Shown here: positions 1 to 12,075 of the stretch, one piece after another
Position numbering within the stretch: position 1 is the first letter of the stretch
Layout of the letters: the number at the start of each line of letters is the position of its first letter
The notes under the pieces: generated by a model
What the model was told of the DNA's origin: nothing
What the model saw: the letters and a program-made list of their open reading frames with translations, nothing else
The model's database searches: none
From: Devosia sp.
Lineage (GTDB): Bacteria > Pseudomonadota > Alphaproteobacteria > Rhizobiales > Devosiaceae
Assembly (NCBI RefSeq): GCF_024707125.1
Contig: NZ_JANQAH010000009.1
Location: forward strand, 744,001-808,000
Direction: 5' to 3'
Length of the DNA stretch: 64,000 nt
Position numbers and translations under genes: made by a program

Positions 1-1275
1 AATCGGGTCAAGCAGGTGGTCAATGGCGTTGCCATCGGCGATCTCGACCAGCGCGTCGAAATCAAGAGCAATGACGAGATCAAGGACCTCGTCGACACCG
101 TCAATGTCATGACCGACAATCTCCGCGCTTCGGCCAAGGTGGTCGATCAGGTGGCCTATGGCGACCTCTCTGCCAAGCCCACCGTGCTCTCGGAAAAGGA
201 CGTGCTCGGCCAGGCCATGCAGCGCATGGTCGAAGGCCTCAGCGCCTCGGCTGCCGTGGCCGAAAAGATCGCCGCCGGCGACCTCACTGTCGAGCCGCGC
301 CGTCTGTCGGAAAAGGACACGCTGGGCATTGCGCTCGAACGCATGGTCGAAAAGCTGCGCGACGTGATCTCCGATGCCATCACTTCGGCCAACAATGTCT
401 CGGCCGGCGCCCAGGAAATGTCGGCAACCGCTGAACAGCTGAGCCAGGGCGCGACCGAACAGGCCTCGTCCACCGAAGAGGCTTCCGCCTCGATGGAGGA
501 AATGGCCTCCACCATCAAGCAATCGGCAGACAATGCCGCCCAGACCGAAAAGATCGCCCGCCAGTCCGCTGCCGATGCGATTGCCTCGGGCGAAGCAGTG
601 AACAATGCCGTGGCGGCCATGGAGACCATCGCCCAGAAGATCATGGTGGTGCAGGAAATCGCCCGCCAGACCGACCTTCTCGCCCTCAACGCCGCGGTGG
701 AAGCCGCTCGTGCCGGCGAGCATGGTCGTGGCTTTGCGGTGGTCGCCTCTGAGGTGAGAAAACTGGCTGAACGCTCTCAGGCTGCTGCGGCCGAAATCTC
801 GACCCTGTCTGGAACGACGGTGAAGGCAGCACAGTCGGCCGGCGAGATGCTCTCAAAGCTCGTACCCGACATTCAGCGCACGGCGGAACTGGTGGAGGAA
901 ATCTCTGCCGGCTCTCGCGAACAGAATGTTGGCGCGGCTCAGATCAACACCGCCATCCAGCAGCTCGACAAGGTGACCCAGCAGAATACGTCGGCAGCCG
1001 AGGAAATGTCCTCGACCTCCGAAGAGCTGGCGAGCCAGGCCGACCAGCTGCAGACCGCGATCAGCTACTTCCGCCTCAACGTCTCGGCAACGGCCGGTCA
1101 GGCCGCCCGCAAACCGGCAGCCAAGCGCGATCTGCGCGCCGCTGTCGCCGCCTCGGCGCCGCACATGACGGCTTCCGTCGGGCGGACCAAGGCCAATACG
1201 GGTGGTTTCGATCTCGAGCTCGATGGCGCTTCGGATGATCTCGACAGCGAGTTCTCCCGCGCAGGCGCAGCCTGA
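1..1275 (+). CDS. Methyl-accepting chemotaxis protein, 5' end outside the window
   Basis: C-terminal 424 residues of a chemoreceptor; the frame is open from base 1, so the sensor and membrane parts lie upstream. Three consecutive HAMP-like units, each with a G-D-L core, occupy about residues 10-120 (a poly-HAMP relay). The coiled-coil signalling domain follows, with the conserved tip [20 protein letters not shown] and [13 protein letters not shown]. That tip contacts CheA and CheW, and flanking Gln/Glu pairs are methylation sites. The C-terminus lacks a CheR-docking NWETF-type pentapeptide and ends in an acidic tail (ASDDLD). It is first in a same-strand chemotaxis cluster and is nearly identical in its signalling half to the next gene. 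Confidence 0.93.
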   Translation, partial: NRVKQVVNGVAIGDLDQRVEIKSNDEIKDLVDTVNVMTDNLRASAKVVDQVAYGDLSAKPTVLSEKDVLGQAMQRMVEGLSASAAVAEKIAAGDLTVEPRRLSEKDTLGIALERMVEKLRDVISDAITSANNVSAGAQEMSATAEQLSQGATEQASSTEEASASMEEMASTIKQSADNAAQTEKIARQSAADAIASGEAVNNAVAAMETIAQKIMVVQEIARQTDLLALNAAVEAARAGEHGRGFAVVASEVRKLAERSQAAAAEISTLSGTTVKAAQSAGEMLSKLVPDIQRTAELVEEISAGSREQNVGAAQINTAIQQLDKVTQQNTSAAEEMSSTSEELASQADQLQTAISYFRLNVSATAGQAARKPAAKRDLRAAVAASAPHMTASVGRTKANTGGFDLELDGASDDLDSEFSRAGAA

Positions 1276-1289
1276 CTTCTGACATGAGC

Positions 1290-1317
1290 CGGACGCGCCG
1301 TTTTCCCGGCGCGTCCG
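1290..1317 (+). terminator. GC-rich stem-loop between the two MCP genes
   Basis: A perfect 11-bp stem (CGGACGCGCCG paired with CGGCGCGTCCG) around a TTTTCC loop begins 14 bases after the first MCP stop. There is no T-run after it, so it is not a classical intrinsic terminator. It may be a weak attenuator or an mRNA 3'-end stabiliser in the chemotaxis operon. Confidence 0.45.
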
Positions 1318-1396
1318 CCTGAAGATCGCCCACGCCCGAACACGGCGGCGAACCAAGCGTCATATCGTCAATCGGCTTTCCGCCCGGACAAACCAA

Positions 1397-3186
1397 ATGC
1401 GTTTAACGATCAAGCTCAAACTGGCCGCTGCCTTCGGCCTCCTGATTGTCATGATGGCCGGCATCGCCACGTTCGGCATGCTCAATCTCGGCCACTTCAA
1501 CCAGGAAATCACCAATATCATCACGGGCCCGGTCGAGCGTCTCAAGCTGGCCCAGAACCTGCAGATAGCGACGCTGGAAAGCGTGCGCCAGCAGAAGAGC
1601 ATGCTGCTGACCACCAGCATGGCCGATGTAGAGGAATATGCCACTGCCATGGTCGCGGCGCGCGATGCCTTCTGGTCGGCCCAGGCGGCCGGCGAAGGCA
1701 GTGTGCCGGCCGAAGGCAAGGCGCTGTGGCAGAATGCCAGCGCCGTGGGCAAGCGCTTCGACGCCATCAGCGATCGCCTGCTGGCCCTGGTGCAGGCGGG
1801 CAATGTGACCGCCGCAACCCAGCTTTCCAAGGGTGAATCGCGCGATGTCACCGTCGAGATGGATGAGGCCGTCAGGCAGCTCGTGGAGCGGGCCGACGAA
1901 ATGCTGCGCGAGGCCGATGAAAGCACCAATCAGCAATATGCCTCGACCTCGATGACGACCATCATCGTCTCGATCGGCGCGGTGCTGTTTGCGCTCGTCG
2001 CCGCCTTCTGGATCGCGGTCGGCGTTGCCCGGGGCCTTGCCAGCGTCAAGCGGGCCATCGACGCGGTCGCCATTGGCGATCTCGATCAGACGATCAAGGT
2101 GACCAGCAATGACGAAATCCGCGACGTGGTCGAAACCGTCAACAAAATGACGGAGAACCTGCGTGGGACGGCCGCGCTTGCCGACCAGATCGCCAATGGC
2201 GACCTGACGGTCGAACCCAAGCGCCTGTCGGACAAGGACACGCTGGGCATTGCGCTCGAGCGCATGGTTGAAAAGCTGCGCGAGGTCATCGCCGACGCCA
2301 TCTCCTCGGCCGACAATGTTTCGGCCGGGGCCCGGAAATGTCCTCCACGGCCGAACAGCTGAGCCAGGGCGCAACCGAACAGGCTTCGTCCACCGAAGAG
2401 GCCTCCGCCTCGATGGAAGAAATGGCCGCGACCATCCGGCAGTCGGCCGACAATGCGAGCCAGACCGAGAAGATCGCGCGCCAGTCCGCTGCCGACGCCA
2501 TTGCCTCGGGCCAGGCCGTCGCCGACGCCGTCAACGCCATGGAGACCATCGCCCAGAAGATCATGGTGGTGCAGGAAATCGCCCGCCAGACCGACCTGCT
2601 CGCGCTTAACGCGGCGGTGGAAGCTGCCCGCGCCGGCGAACATGGCCGCGGCTTTGCGGTTGTTGCCTCGGAAGTGAGAAAACTTGCTGAACGCTCTCAG
2701 GCTGCTGCTGCCGAAATCTCGACCCTGTCGGGCACGACGGTCAAGGCAGCGCAGTCGGCCGGCGAGATGCTGAACAAGCTCGTGCCCGATATCCAGCGCA
2801 CCGCGGAACTGGTGGAGGAAATTTCCGCCGGCAGCCGCGAGCAGAATGCCGGCGCCGCCCAGATCAATACCGCCATCCAGCAGCTCGACAAGGTGACCCA
2901 GCAGAACACTTCGGCCGCCGAGGAAATGTCTTCGACCGCCGAGGAACTGGCGAGCCAGTCCGAACAGCTGCAGGCGGCGATCAGCTACTTCCGCCTCAAC
3001 AAGGCCGCCGCCACCCAGGCGAGCGCACCCAAGGCCAAGCGCGATCTCAAGAGCGCCGTCATGGCCTCGGCTCCCCACATGAACAAGGCGGCCGGCCGGC
3101 CCAAGGCGAATGCCGGCGGCTTCGATCTGTCGCTCGACAGCGCGTCGGACGAGATCGACGAAGGCTTCACGCGTATTTCGGCATAA
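1397..3186 (+). pseudogene. Methyl-accepting chemotaxis protein with a one-base deletion (frameshift)
   Basis: Chemoreceptor of about 596 residues if one base is restored. The N-terminus has a membrane helix (about residues 7-29), a helical periplasmic sensor region of the four-helix-bundle type, and a second membrane helix (about 190-211). Two HAMP-like units follow, one fewer than in the upstream paralogue, then the MCP signalling domain. Near 2330-2337 the frame breaks: the paralogue reads GCCCAGGAAATG where this gene reads GCCCGGAAATG, so one A is missing. The first frame then stops at 2362, while the second frame runs from about 2338 to 3186. The downstream part keeps the intact MCP tip. 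This is either a recent null mutation or a sequencing error. Confidence 0.88.
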
Positions 3187-3198
3187 CAAGAGGGCACC

Positions 3199-3661
3199 AT
3201 GGCCGACCACAATCAATATGTGACCCTGGGCGTGGCGGAGGAACTCTTCGCTGCCCCGGTGACCAAGGTCCGAGGAAATCCTCGACATGCGCGTCATCTC
3301 GCGCCTGCCGCGGGCCCCGGACAATTTCCTCGGCATTATCGACGTGCGCGGGCAGGGCGTGCCCGTGCTCGACCTGCGGCTGACGCTCGGCATGGAGCCG
3401 GCAGCCGACACGGAAACGACGCGCATCGTCGTGCTCTGCGTCAACAGCGCTTCGGGGCCGGTGACGCTGGGCCTTCGGGCCGACCGCGTCTTCGAGGTGA
3501 CGGTGCTCGACAGCGAGACGCTCGATCCGCCGCCGAACTTCAATGCGCGCTGGCAGGACCACTGCATCGAGGGCATTGGCCGGCGCAACGGCGCCTTCGT
3601 GACCGTGCTCGATCTCGACAAGCTCCTGGGTGAGGGGGCTGACGTCCTCTCGGCCGCCTGA
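3199..3661 (+). pseudogene. cheW: CheW chemotaxis adaptor with a one-base insertion (frameshift)
   Basis: CheW couples chemoreceptors to the CheA kinase. The first frame gives the start of the fold (VTLGVAEELFAAPVTKV) and breaks near 3272. The second frame then carries the CheW core: EILDMRVISRLP, IIDVRGQGVPVLDLRLTLG, and the C-terminal part to 3661. Reading GTCCGGGAAATC instead of GTCCGAGGAAATC would restore V-R-E-I-L-D-M, so one extra base is present. The full length would be about 153 residues, normal for the family. It starts 13 bases after the MCP stop. Confidence 0.88.
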
Positions 3662-3716
3662 ACCTTTCCGACCCGCGCTACACCTGGCGCGGGCCCCTCT
3701 CCCCTTGGAGACCAGA

Positions 3717-4595
3717 GTGGCTCTAGTATCGCGTGCCCCAATTCTTGAAGCCGATGGCGAAGACCATCTGAGCCATACCGACTTTGCCAAGATTTCGGCC
3801 CTGATCGGTTCCGAAGCAGGCATCCGCCTGCCGCCGGCCAAGCGCCTGATGGTCGAAGGCCGCTTGCGCCGGCGCCTGCGCGCGCTGCAGATCGCGACCT
3901 TTGACGGCTATTGCGACTATGTTTTCCGCAAGGATGGGCTCAAGGCCGAACTGCCTTATCTCATCAATGTGGTGACGACCAACAAGACGGACTTTTTCCG
4001 CGAGCCCGAGCATTTCGAGCTGATGCGGTCCAAGATGGTGCCGGAATTGCTGGCGGCGCGAGACGGCGAGCGCAATCCGGTGCTGAAAATCTGGAGCGCG
4101 GCGTCTTCAACCGGCGCCGAGGCTTTTACCTGCGCCATGGTTCTGGCCGACATGATGAAGGCCCAGAAGAATTTCCGTTTTTCGATCCTTGGGACCGACA
4201 TTTCGACCGACGTGCTCGATATGGGCCGGCGGGCCGTTTATCCGGCCGAGCAGATCGTGCCAGTGCCCCAATCCATGCAGGCGCAATATCTGATGTGGTC
4301 GCGCAAGGCCGGCGTCCGGCCCGATGTGCGTATCGTGCCTGAACTGCGGCGTCTGGTGCAGTTCCACCGGCTCAACCTGATGGACGAGAAGTACCCCTTC
4401 GACAAGGATGTCGACATCGTCCTCCTGCGCAATGTGCTGATCTATTTCGACAAGGCAGATCAGGCCAAGGTGATCAACCGGCTTGTCGGCCATCTGCGGC
4501 CCGGCGGTTATCTACTTCTTGGTCATTCCGAGTCCATGATCGGTACGTCGATCCCCGTCCGGCAGGTTGCGCCTGCCGTCTTCCAGCGCGTGTGA
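3717..4595 (+). CDS. cheR: CheR, chemoreceptor protein-glutamate methyltransferase
   Basis: Transfers methyl groups from S-adenosylmethionine to glutamates of chemoreceptors during adaptation; cytoplasmic. The GTG at 3717 is chosen because GGAG lies 6 bases upstream; the longer open frame would overlap cheW and has no such site. The product is 292 residues. An N-terminal helical domain is followed by the methyltransferase fold with NKTDFFREPEHFE, SAASSTGAEAF (SAM site), LGTDIST, DIVLLRNVLIYFD and LLGHSESM. The reading frame is intact, unlike its neighbours cheW and cheB. Confidence 0.95.
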   Translation: MALVSRAPILEADGEDHLSHTDFAKISALIGSEAGIRLPPAKRLMVEGRLRRRLRALQIATFDGYCDYVFRKDGLKAELPYLINVVTTNKTDFFREPEHFELMRSKMVPELLAARDGERNPVLKIWSAASSTGAEAFTCAMVLADMMKAQKNFRFSILGTDISTDVLDMGRRAVYPAEQIVPVPQSMQAQYLMWSRKAGVRPDVRIVPELRRLVQFHRLNLMDEKYPFDKDVDIVLLRNVLIYFDKADQAKVINRLVGHLRPGGYLLLGHSESMIGTSIPVRQVAPAVFQRV

Positions 4596-4608
4596 GAGCT
4601 GATTAGTC

Positions 4609-7440
<2,832 letters not shown>

Positions 7441-7443
7441 ATG

Positions 7444-7472
7444 AAAAAGGCCCGCGAAAGCGGGCCTTTTTT
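7444..7472 (+). terminator. Intrinsic terminator of the chemotaxis operon
   Basis: Starts 4 bases after the preceding stop codon. The stem AAAAGGCCCGC / GCGGGCCTTTT closes a GAAA tetraloop and is followed by a run of T. This marks the end of the chemotaxis transcription unit. Confidence 0.93.
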
Positions 7473-7515
7473 GTTGGGGGCGCCAACAGAAGGTTTTGGA
7501 TCAAACGTCAATTCT

Positions 7516-7594
7516 GTCATCATTGCCTGGCTTGTCCCGGCAATCCAGCTCGGGGAGGCATGGACCACCGGGACAAGCCCGGTGGTGACGATGG
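7516..7594. repeat. Intergenic paired-palindrome repeat, type A
   Basis: Two hairpin arms, one containing GGCTTGTCCCGGCAATCCA and one containing ACCACCGGGACAAGCCCGGT, face each other across a short spacer. Related copies lie at 24275-24391 and 46967-47042. All three lie between genes. Confidence 0.8.
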
Positions 7595-7613
7595 CGAGGA
7601 GGGGCGGAGACGC

Positions 7614-8357
7614 CTAATAGGTGCAGCGAGCCGAAACCTTGCCCCAGTCGCCGAGCTTGCCTTCGACGAGATCGGCAGTGCCGAGCGGGGCGGCGACGCG
7701 GGCGCCGGTGATGATGGTCTGGCCGGCCTTGAGCGGGAAACCACGCGCTTCGGCATGCGGGGCGAGCCAGACGAGGGCGGCCACGATGTCGTCCCAGGAG
7801 GCGCCGGTGGCGACATCCTTGGCGAGGGTGCCATCATAGACGAGCGACACCGCCAGGGTCGGCAGATCGGCGCGAATGTCGTTGGAGACGGCCGGGCCGA
7901 CGACGACGGCGCCATTGCTCTGGAGATCGCCCAGCTGCAGGTTGCGCGGAGTGGCGTCGCGGTCGGTGAAGGGATTGGCGACCATTTCCAGCACCGGATT
8001 GACCGAGGCAATGGCGGCTTCGACTTCGAACTTGTTGGGCTTGCCGAAGAGATCAGCACCCAGGAGCACGGCAACTTCAACCTCGGCGATGAAGTGGCGA
8101 TGCGTCTTGGCATCGAGCACTGCGCCATTGGCAAAGAAGCGATTTGCCGGGATGGGCGAGCAGAGCGGTTCGCCCTGGCCACCGGCAACGATCTTCCAGC
8201 CACCGACGGGGCCGATCCCCGCAATGATAAGGTTCTGCATCTCGTAGACGGCGGTCATGTCGGCGGGCACGTCTGCGGCATCAACCGGCCCCACCAGCGG
8301 GCCGCCATCATGGGCGGCGATCAGGGCCTTTACGAGAGTCTCTTGGCTGGCGGTCAT
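7614..8357 (-). CDS. 2-keto-4-pentenoate hydratase-family protein (MhpD/fumarylacetoacetate-hydrolase fold)
   Basis: 247 residues, the usual length for bacterial 2-hydroxypenta-2,4-dienoate hydratase or oxalocrotonate decarboxylase relatives. These act on 2-keto acids using a divalent metal. Visible family features are GWKIV near residue 53, the acidic metal-site stretch AEVEVAVLLG, NPVLEMV, and a C-terminal glycine-rich ITGARVAAPLG. AGGA lies upstream of the ATG. It starts 16 bases after the glpR-type repressor stop, so the two are probably cotranscribed. The substrate is unknown; no other aromatic meta-cleavage genes are in the window. Confidence 0.82.
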   Translation of the reverse strand: MTASQETLVKALIAAHDGGPLVGPVDAADVPADMTAVYEMQNLIIAGIGPVGGWKIVAGGQGEPLCSPIPANRFFANGAVLDAKTHRHFIAEVEVAVLLGADLFGKPNKFEVEAAIASVNPVLEMVANPFTDRDATPRNLQLGDLQSNGAVVVGPAVSNDIRADLPTLAVSLVYDGTLAKDVATGASWDDIVAALVWLAPHAEARGFPLKAGQTIITGARVAAPLGTADLVEGKLGDWGKVSARCTY

Positions 8358-8373
8358 TTTGGGTCCTGTTTGG

Positions 8374-9141
8374 TTAGGAAGCGGCAGTTTCGATCAGGGT
8401 GATCCCTGCATCGGCGCAGAGCTTTCTGATCGAGTCATAGGGGCAGTGATCGGTGATAAACGTATGGGCCTGCGAAAGGTGGCCGATGCGCACTGGAGCG
8501 GTACGGGCAAATTTGCTCGAATCCGAAACGAGGATGACATGGCGCGCATTGGCGATGATGGCCTGCGCCACCTTCACCTCGCGAAAATCGAAATCGAGGA
8601 GCGCGCCGTCCGCATCGATAGCCGAGACGCCGATGACGGCGAAATCGACCTTGAACTGGCGGATGAAATCGACCGCTGCCTCGCCAACAATGCCGCCATC
8701 GGACGAGCGCACGACGCCGCCGGCGATGACGACTTCCATGGAGGGCGCGACGCGCAGGCGATTGGCGACATTGATATTGTTGGTGATGACCATGAGGCCA
8801 CGATGCTCGGCGAGCGCCTGGCTAACGGCTTCTGTGGTCGTGCCGATATTGATGAAGAGCGAGGCATTGTCGGGGATCAGCGCCGCGGCGGCGCGGCCGA
8901 TGGCCTGCTTTTCGTCGGTCGCGATCTGGCGGCGGGCTTCGTACTCGACGTTTTCGACGCCCGAGGGGTGCATGGCGCCGCCATGGGTGCGTTTTAGCGC
9001 GCCGCGGTCGCAGAGGAGGTTGAGATCCTTGCGGATGGTCTGCGGGGTGACGTCGAAGATTTCGACGAGCTGCTCCACCGTGACCCCGCCCTTTTTACGG
9101 GCGAGTTCGACGATCTGAGCCTGTCGCATTAAGGGATTCAT
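8374..9141 (-). CDS. DeoR/GlpR-family transcriptional repressor
   Basis: 255 residues. The N-terminal winged helix-turn-helix (residues about 5-58: GGVTVEQLVEIFDVTPQTIRKDLN) ends in the family signature LKRTHGGAM. The C-terminal sugar-phosphate-binding DeoR domain has INIGTTTEAVSQAL and VITNNINVANRL. Such proteins repress carbohydrate or glycerol genes and respond to phosphorylated sugars. Its likely targets are the minus-strand genes around it (hydratase, M81 hydrolase, MFS transporter). A palindromic repeat separates it from the M81 gene. Confidence 0.92.
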   Translation of the reverse strand: MNPLMRQAQIVELARKKGGVTVEQLVEIFDVTPQTIRKDLNLLCDRGALKRTHGGAMHPSGVENVEYEARRQIATDEKQAIGRAAAALIPDNASLFINIGTTTEAVSQALAEHRGLMVITNNINVANRLRVAPSMEVVIAGGVVRSSDGGIVGEAAVDFIRQFKVDFAVIGVSAIDADGALLDFDFREVKVAQAIIANARHVILVSDSSKFARTAPVRIGHLSQAHTFITDHCPYDSIRKLCADAGITLIETAAS

Positions 9142-9212
9142 GAGAGCCCACCGCTTTCGGTTTGTGAGTAAACGAAAGTGGGGGGCGGGGGAAGGGTGGT
9201 CCTTCCTCGGTC

Positions 9213-9296
9213 GTCACCCTCGGGCTTGACCCGAGGGCTCTGTACTTGCGGAACCAGCTTCAAGTGAAGTGTCCTCGGGTCAAGCCCGAGGATGAC
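9213..9296. repeat. Intergenic paired-palindrome repeat, type D
   Basis: Outer arms GTCACCCTCGGGCTTGACCC and CGGGTCAAGCCCGAGGATGAC are near-perfect inverted copies. Each also contains its own short palindrome (CTCGGGCTTGACCCGAG). It fills the gap between the M81 gene and the DeoR-type gene. Confidence 0.8.
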
Positions 9297-9314
9297 GTTC
9301 GGTGACGGGACGAA

Positions 9315-10748
9315 TTATTTCGCCAACGCCGACCACTTCACTTGCGGCACAAACGCAAAATCGCGGTCGAACGGAAAGCTAGGGCGCGGTGTGTGGTTGC
9401 GCACGGTGCGTTCCACGAACTGGTCCACGACGCCCGGCGACAGGGCCATGATGCCGGGATTGGCGATGGGGCCGAGTTCGGGGGAGAGATAGCCCGATTT
9501 CACTGCGACGATCTTTGCGGTGCGCGGATCGAGGCCGAGCTTGGTGAAGTCAGCGATATTATGGAAGGGGCGGCGGCGGACGGTGAGGACGAGGTCGATG
9601 CCGCCGATGCGCACCACGGCTTCGCGGAAAAGCGGGTTTTCGTGTTCAAGGAGGAAGACGACTTCGGCCGTCGTATCGACCGGGGTCGAGGATGGGTCGA
9701 GGCTGGCGCCGATATGGAGCGGGATGGTGGCACTGACGCCGGCGGCATAAGCCGCTTCGGTGGCGGCCTTGTCGGCAATGCCGGCAAAAATGACGCCTTG
9801 GGCATTGCGGGCGATGAGAGCGGCGAGCACTTCGGCGCGGTCGCCGACGCCGCCGCCGGTTGGGTTGTCGCCGGATTCGGCGAGCACGACTGGGCCCGTC
9901 TTGCTGGCAATGGCGCGGTCGACGCATTCGTCGATGGGGCCGACTTCCATGCCGAAGACAAACTGTTCGCGCACGTCCCAATAGTCCTGGGCCAATTTCG
10001 TGGCGGCTTTTTCAATCGCCGCCTTGTCGGTGCCGGTGATGACGGCGCAGGCGGTGGAGCGGGGTTCGTCGGCCCAGACATAGCCGACCTGGAAGGAGGC
10101 ATCCCAAATGCCGGTCGGTTCTTCGACTTCGTGGAGCTGGGTGTAAAAGCTCTTCGCCGGTTCATCCTGTGTGGAAGTGCGTTCGCCGGGCAGGAGAACC
10201 GGGACGGGGGCCCAGGCGACTTTGGGCCTGACGCCAGTGCGAAGAGCGCGGACCAGCATGGTCACGGCGCGGCGCATGGTATCGGGCACGTCGATATGGG
10301 GCGCGGTGCGATAGGTGGAAAAGATGTCGAGGCCGTCGACGATTTTTTGGCTGACATTGCCGTGGAGGTCGTAGCTGGCCGCGATAATGACATCGGGGCC
10401 GACGACGTCACGGACCGAGGCGATGAAGTCGCCTTCGGCGTCGAACATGTTTTCAACGAACATGGCGCCGTGCATGGCGAGGTAGACGCCATCGAGCGGG
10501 AGGGCCGCTTTGATGCCGTCGAGGATTTCGGCCTTCCACTTGGTGTAGAGCGCGTTTTCGACGGGGCCGCCGGCAATGGCGCGGGCGTGGAGCACGGTGA
10601 TGAATTCGGCCGGGAAGTGCGTCAGGAAATCAAAGTATTGATCTTTGAGCATGCTCGGGCCGCGCAAGACGCGAAAATCGGCCTCGCGGGCGATGACGGG
10701 ATTATAGGTGCTGCATTCGGTATGCAGGCCAGCAACGGCAATGCGCAT
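9315..10748 (-). CDS. M81-family metallohydrolase (MlrC-like)
   Basis: 477 residues. The family is named after microcystinase MlrC, a zinc enzyme that hydrolyses linear microcystin; most members have unknown substrates. Conserved elements are the start MRIAVAGLHTECSTYNP, MHGAM, the putative zinc ligands Asp and His in SYDLHGNVS, His in TAPHID, and ESGDNPTGGGVGD in the C-terminal domain. AGGAG lies 8 bases before the ATG, and the start overlaps the MFS stop (TGATG), so transporter and hydrolase are translationally coupled. This suggests import followed by hydrolysis of a small amide or peptide-like compound. A distant paralogue lies at 22199-23656. Confidence 0.88.
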   Translation of the reverse strand: MRIAVAGLHTECSTYNPVIAREADFRVLRGPSMLKDQYFDFLTHFPAEFITVLHARAIAGGPVENALYTKWKAEILDGIKAALPLDGVYLAMHGAMFVENMFDAEGDFIASVRDVVGPDVIIAASYDLHGNVSQKIVDGLDIFSTYRTAPHIDVPDTMRRAVTMLVRALRTGVRPKVAWAPVPVLLPGERTSTQDEPAKSFYTQLHEVEEPTGIWDASFQVGYVWADEPRSTACAVITGTDKAAIEKAATKLAQDYWDVREQFVFGMEVGPIDECVDRAIASKTGPVVLAESGDNPTGGGVGDRAEVLAALIARNAQGVIFAGIADKAATEAAYAAGVSATIPLHIGASLDPSSTPVDTTAEVVFLLEHENPLFREAVVRIGGIDLVLTVRRRPFHNIADFTKLGLDPRTAKIVAVKSGYLSPELGPIANPGIMALSPGVVDQFVERTVRNHTPRPSFPFDRDFAFVPQVKWSALAK

Positions 10749-11935
10749 CAGAGCACTCCTGGAACTTCGGCTTCTGGATTGTGATTGGTTTTAACCGGGC
10801 GCGGGGTGAGGCGTCCGGTGAGGAAAAGGCTGACCAAGAGGAAGGGCACGACGCAGGCAATGCCGAAGCGAATGCCGGAATGTTCGGCGACAAAGCCGAT
10901 CAGCGGCGGGCCGATGAGGAAGCCAGTCAGCGCTACGAAGGACAGCACGGCGACATTGGCCGAGGCGGCGCGATCGCCAATGCCGGCGGCGGCAGTGACG
11001 GCGAGGGGGAAGCCGACGGAGACGCCGACGCCGATGATGCCAAAGCCGACAAGGGCGAGTTCAACGCCGGGGGCAAAATAGAGCAAAACACCGCCGAGGA
11101 CGGCGAGGGTGCCGCAGATGCGGGCGGTGTTCACGGCGCCAAAGGTGCGCTTGAGCGTATCGCCGCCAAAGCGGCCGGCGGCGACCATGAAGGCGAAGAA
11201 CGAATAACCGAGACCGACGAGACCGCCTTCGGCCGAAAGCGCGTCGCGGAGGAAGATGGCGGACCAATCGGCCATGGCGCCTTCGGTCATGGTGATGCCG
11301 AAGACGAAGAGGCAGATGCCGATCAGGGCTGGGCTCGGCAGCGACCATGCGGATTTTTGCGCCTGGCCCTCGGCCGGCGCGTCATGCAGCACTGGCAGGG
11401 CGTAGCCGACGGCGATTGCCACGGGCAGGACCAGAACGGCGAGGAGCGGCACGGCGATCTGGGGGATGACGCCGATGGCGGCAAAGCCGGAACCGATGAG
11501 ACTGCCTGCCATGATGCCGAGCGACCAGCAGCCATGGGAGGTGTTCATGATCATCTTGCCGCTCGATTTTTCGACGAGATCGGCCTGCACGTTGAGGCCG
11601 AGTTCGACGAAGGAAATGGCGGAGCCAGCCAGCATCAGGGCGATGAAGAGCAGGATCGGGTGCGGGGCGAGAACCGGCAAGCTGGCGGCGATGGAATAAA
11701 ACACAAAGCCCCAGATGATGGCGCTGCGTGCGCCGATCTTGGCCACTAGTGGGCCGGCAAAGGGCAGGGTGAGCAGCGTGCCGCAGGGCATGCCGAGAAG
11801 CGCCAGCGCCAGGGCGGCGGGGCCAAGGCCGAGGCCAGCCTGGATTTCCGGAATGCGCGGTAGCCAGGAGCCGAAGGCGATCGGCTGCAGGAAGAAGACC
11901 AGCATGGTCAGGCGCTGGGGGGAGAGGAAGGACAT
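10748..11935 (-). CDS. MFS transporter (YbjJ-like)
   Basis: About 395 residues with twelve predicted membrane helices and the two-bundle layout of the major facilitator superfamily. The loop after helix 2 has GPLVAKIGARSA, a variant of the MFS signature. ATG at 11935 is preferred to a GTG two codons earlier because the AGAG upstream is better spaced. Coupling to the M81 hydrolase implies the same substrate. The direction of transport cannot be told from sequence. Confidence 0.87.
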   Translation of the reverse strand: MSFLSPQRLTMLVFFLQPIAFGSWLPRIPEIQAGLGLGPAALALALLGMPCGTLLTLPFAGPLVAKIGARSAIIWGFVFYSIAASLPVLAPHPILLFIALMLAGSAISFVELGLNVQADLVEKSSGKMIMNTSHGCWSLGIMAGSLIGSGFAAIGVIPQIAVPLLAVLVLPVAIAVGYALPVLHDAPAEGQAQKSAWSLPSPALIGICLFVFGITMTEGAMADWSAIFLRDALSAEGGLVGLGYSFFAFMVAAGRFGGDTLKRTFGAVNTARICGTLAVLGGVLLYFAPGVELALVGFGIIGVGVSVGFPLAVTAAAGIGDRAASANVAVLSFVALTGFLIGPPLIGFVAEHSGIRFGIACVVPFLLVSLFLTGRLTPRPVKTNHNPEAEVPGVL

Positions 11936-11987
11936 GGTCACGGCTCTGTCTGTTGTCGCAATCCCCTCAGCTTCGTTTCCTGCGCCG

Positions 11988-12050
11988 CGTCATCCCCGCG
12001 AAAGCGGGGATCTCGGGACAAGAGAGATTCCCGCTTCCGCGGGAATGACG
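11988..12050. repeat. Intergenic paired-palindrome repeat, type B
   Basis: Arms CGTCATCCCCGCGAAAGCGG and CCGCTTCCGCGGGAATGACG are inverted copies. Close relatives lie at 45469-45536 and 49801-49866, and a variant at 48519-48586. Confidence 0.8.
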
Positions 12051-12075
12051 CCGTGGGTGGGCGAAATGCTTGGGC

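Noticed and set aside
1228..1272. C-terminal tail of the first MCP as a CheR/CheB pentapeptide
   Set aside because: The last residues contain no Trp and do not match the NWETF-type pattern.
2086..3741. A 551-codon minus-strand open frame across the MCP and cheW genes
   Set aside because: The plus strand carries clear MCP and CheW sequence; the minus frame is a by-product of codon bias.
7516..7594. Paired palindromes considered as intrinsic terminators only
   Set aside because: They have no T-runs and recur in several orientations relative to genes; a repeat-element explanation fits better.
9342..10784. A 480-codon plus-strand open frame opposite the M81 gene
   Set aside because: The composition is biased to Gly, Asp, Ala and Glu without domains, whereas the opposite strand encodes a complete M81 protein.
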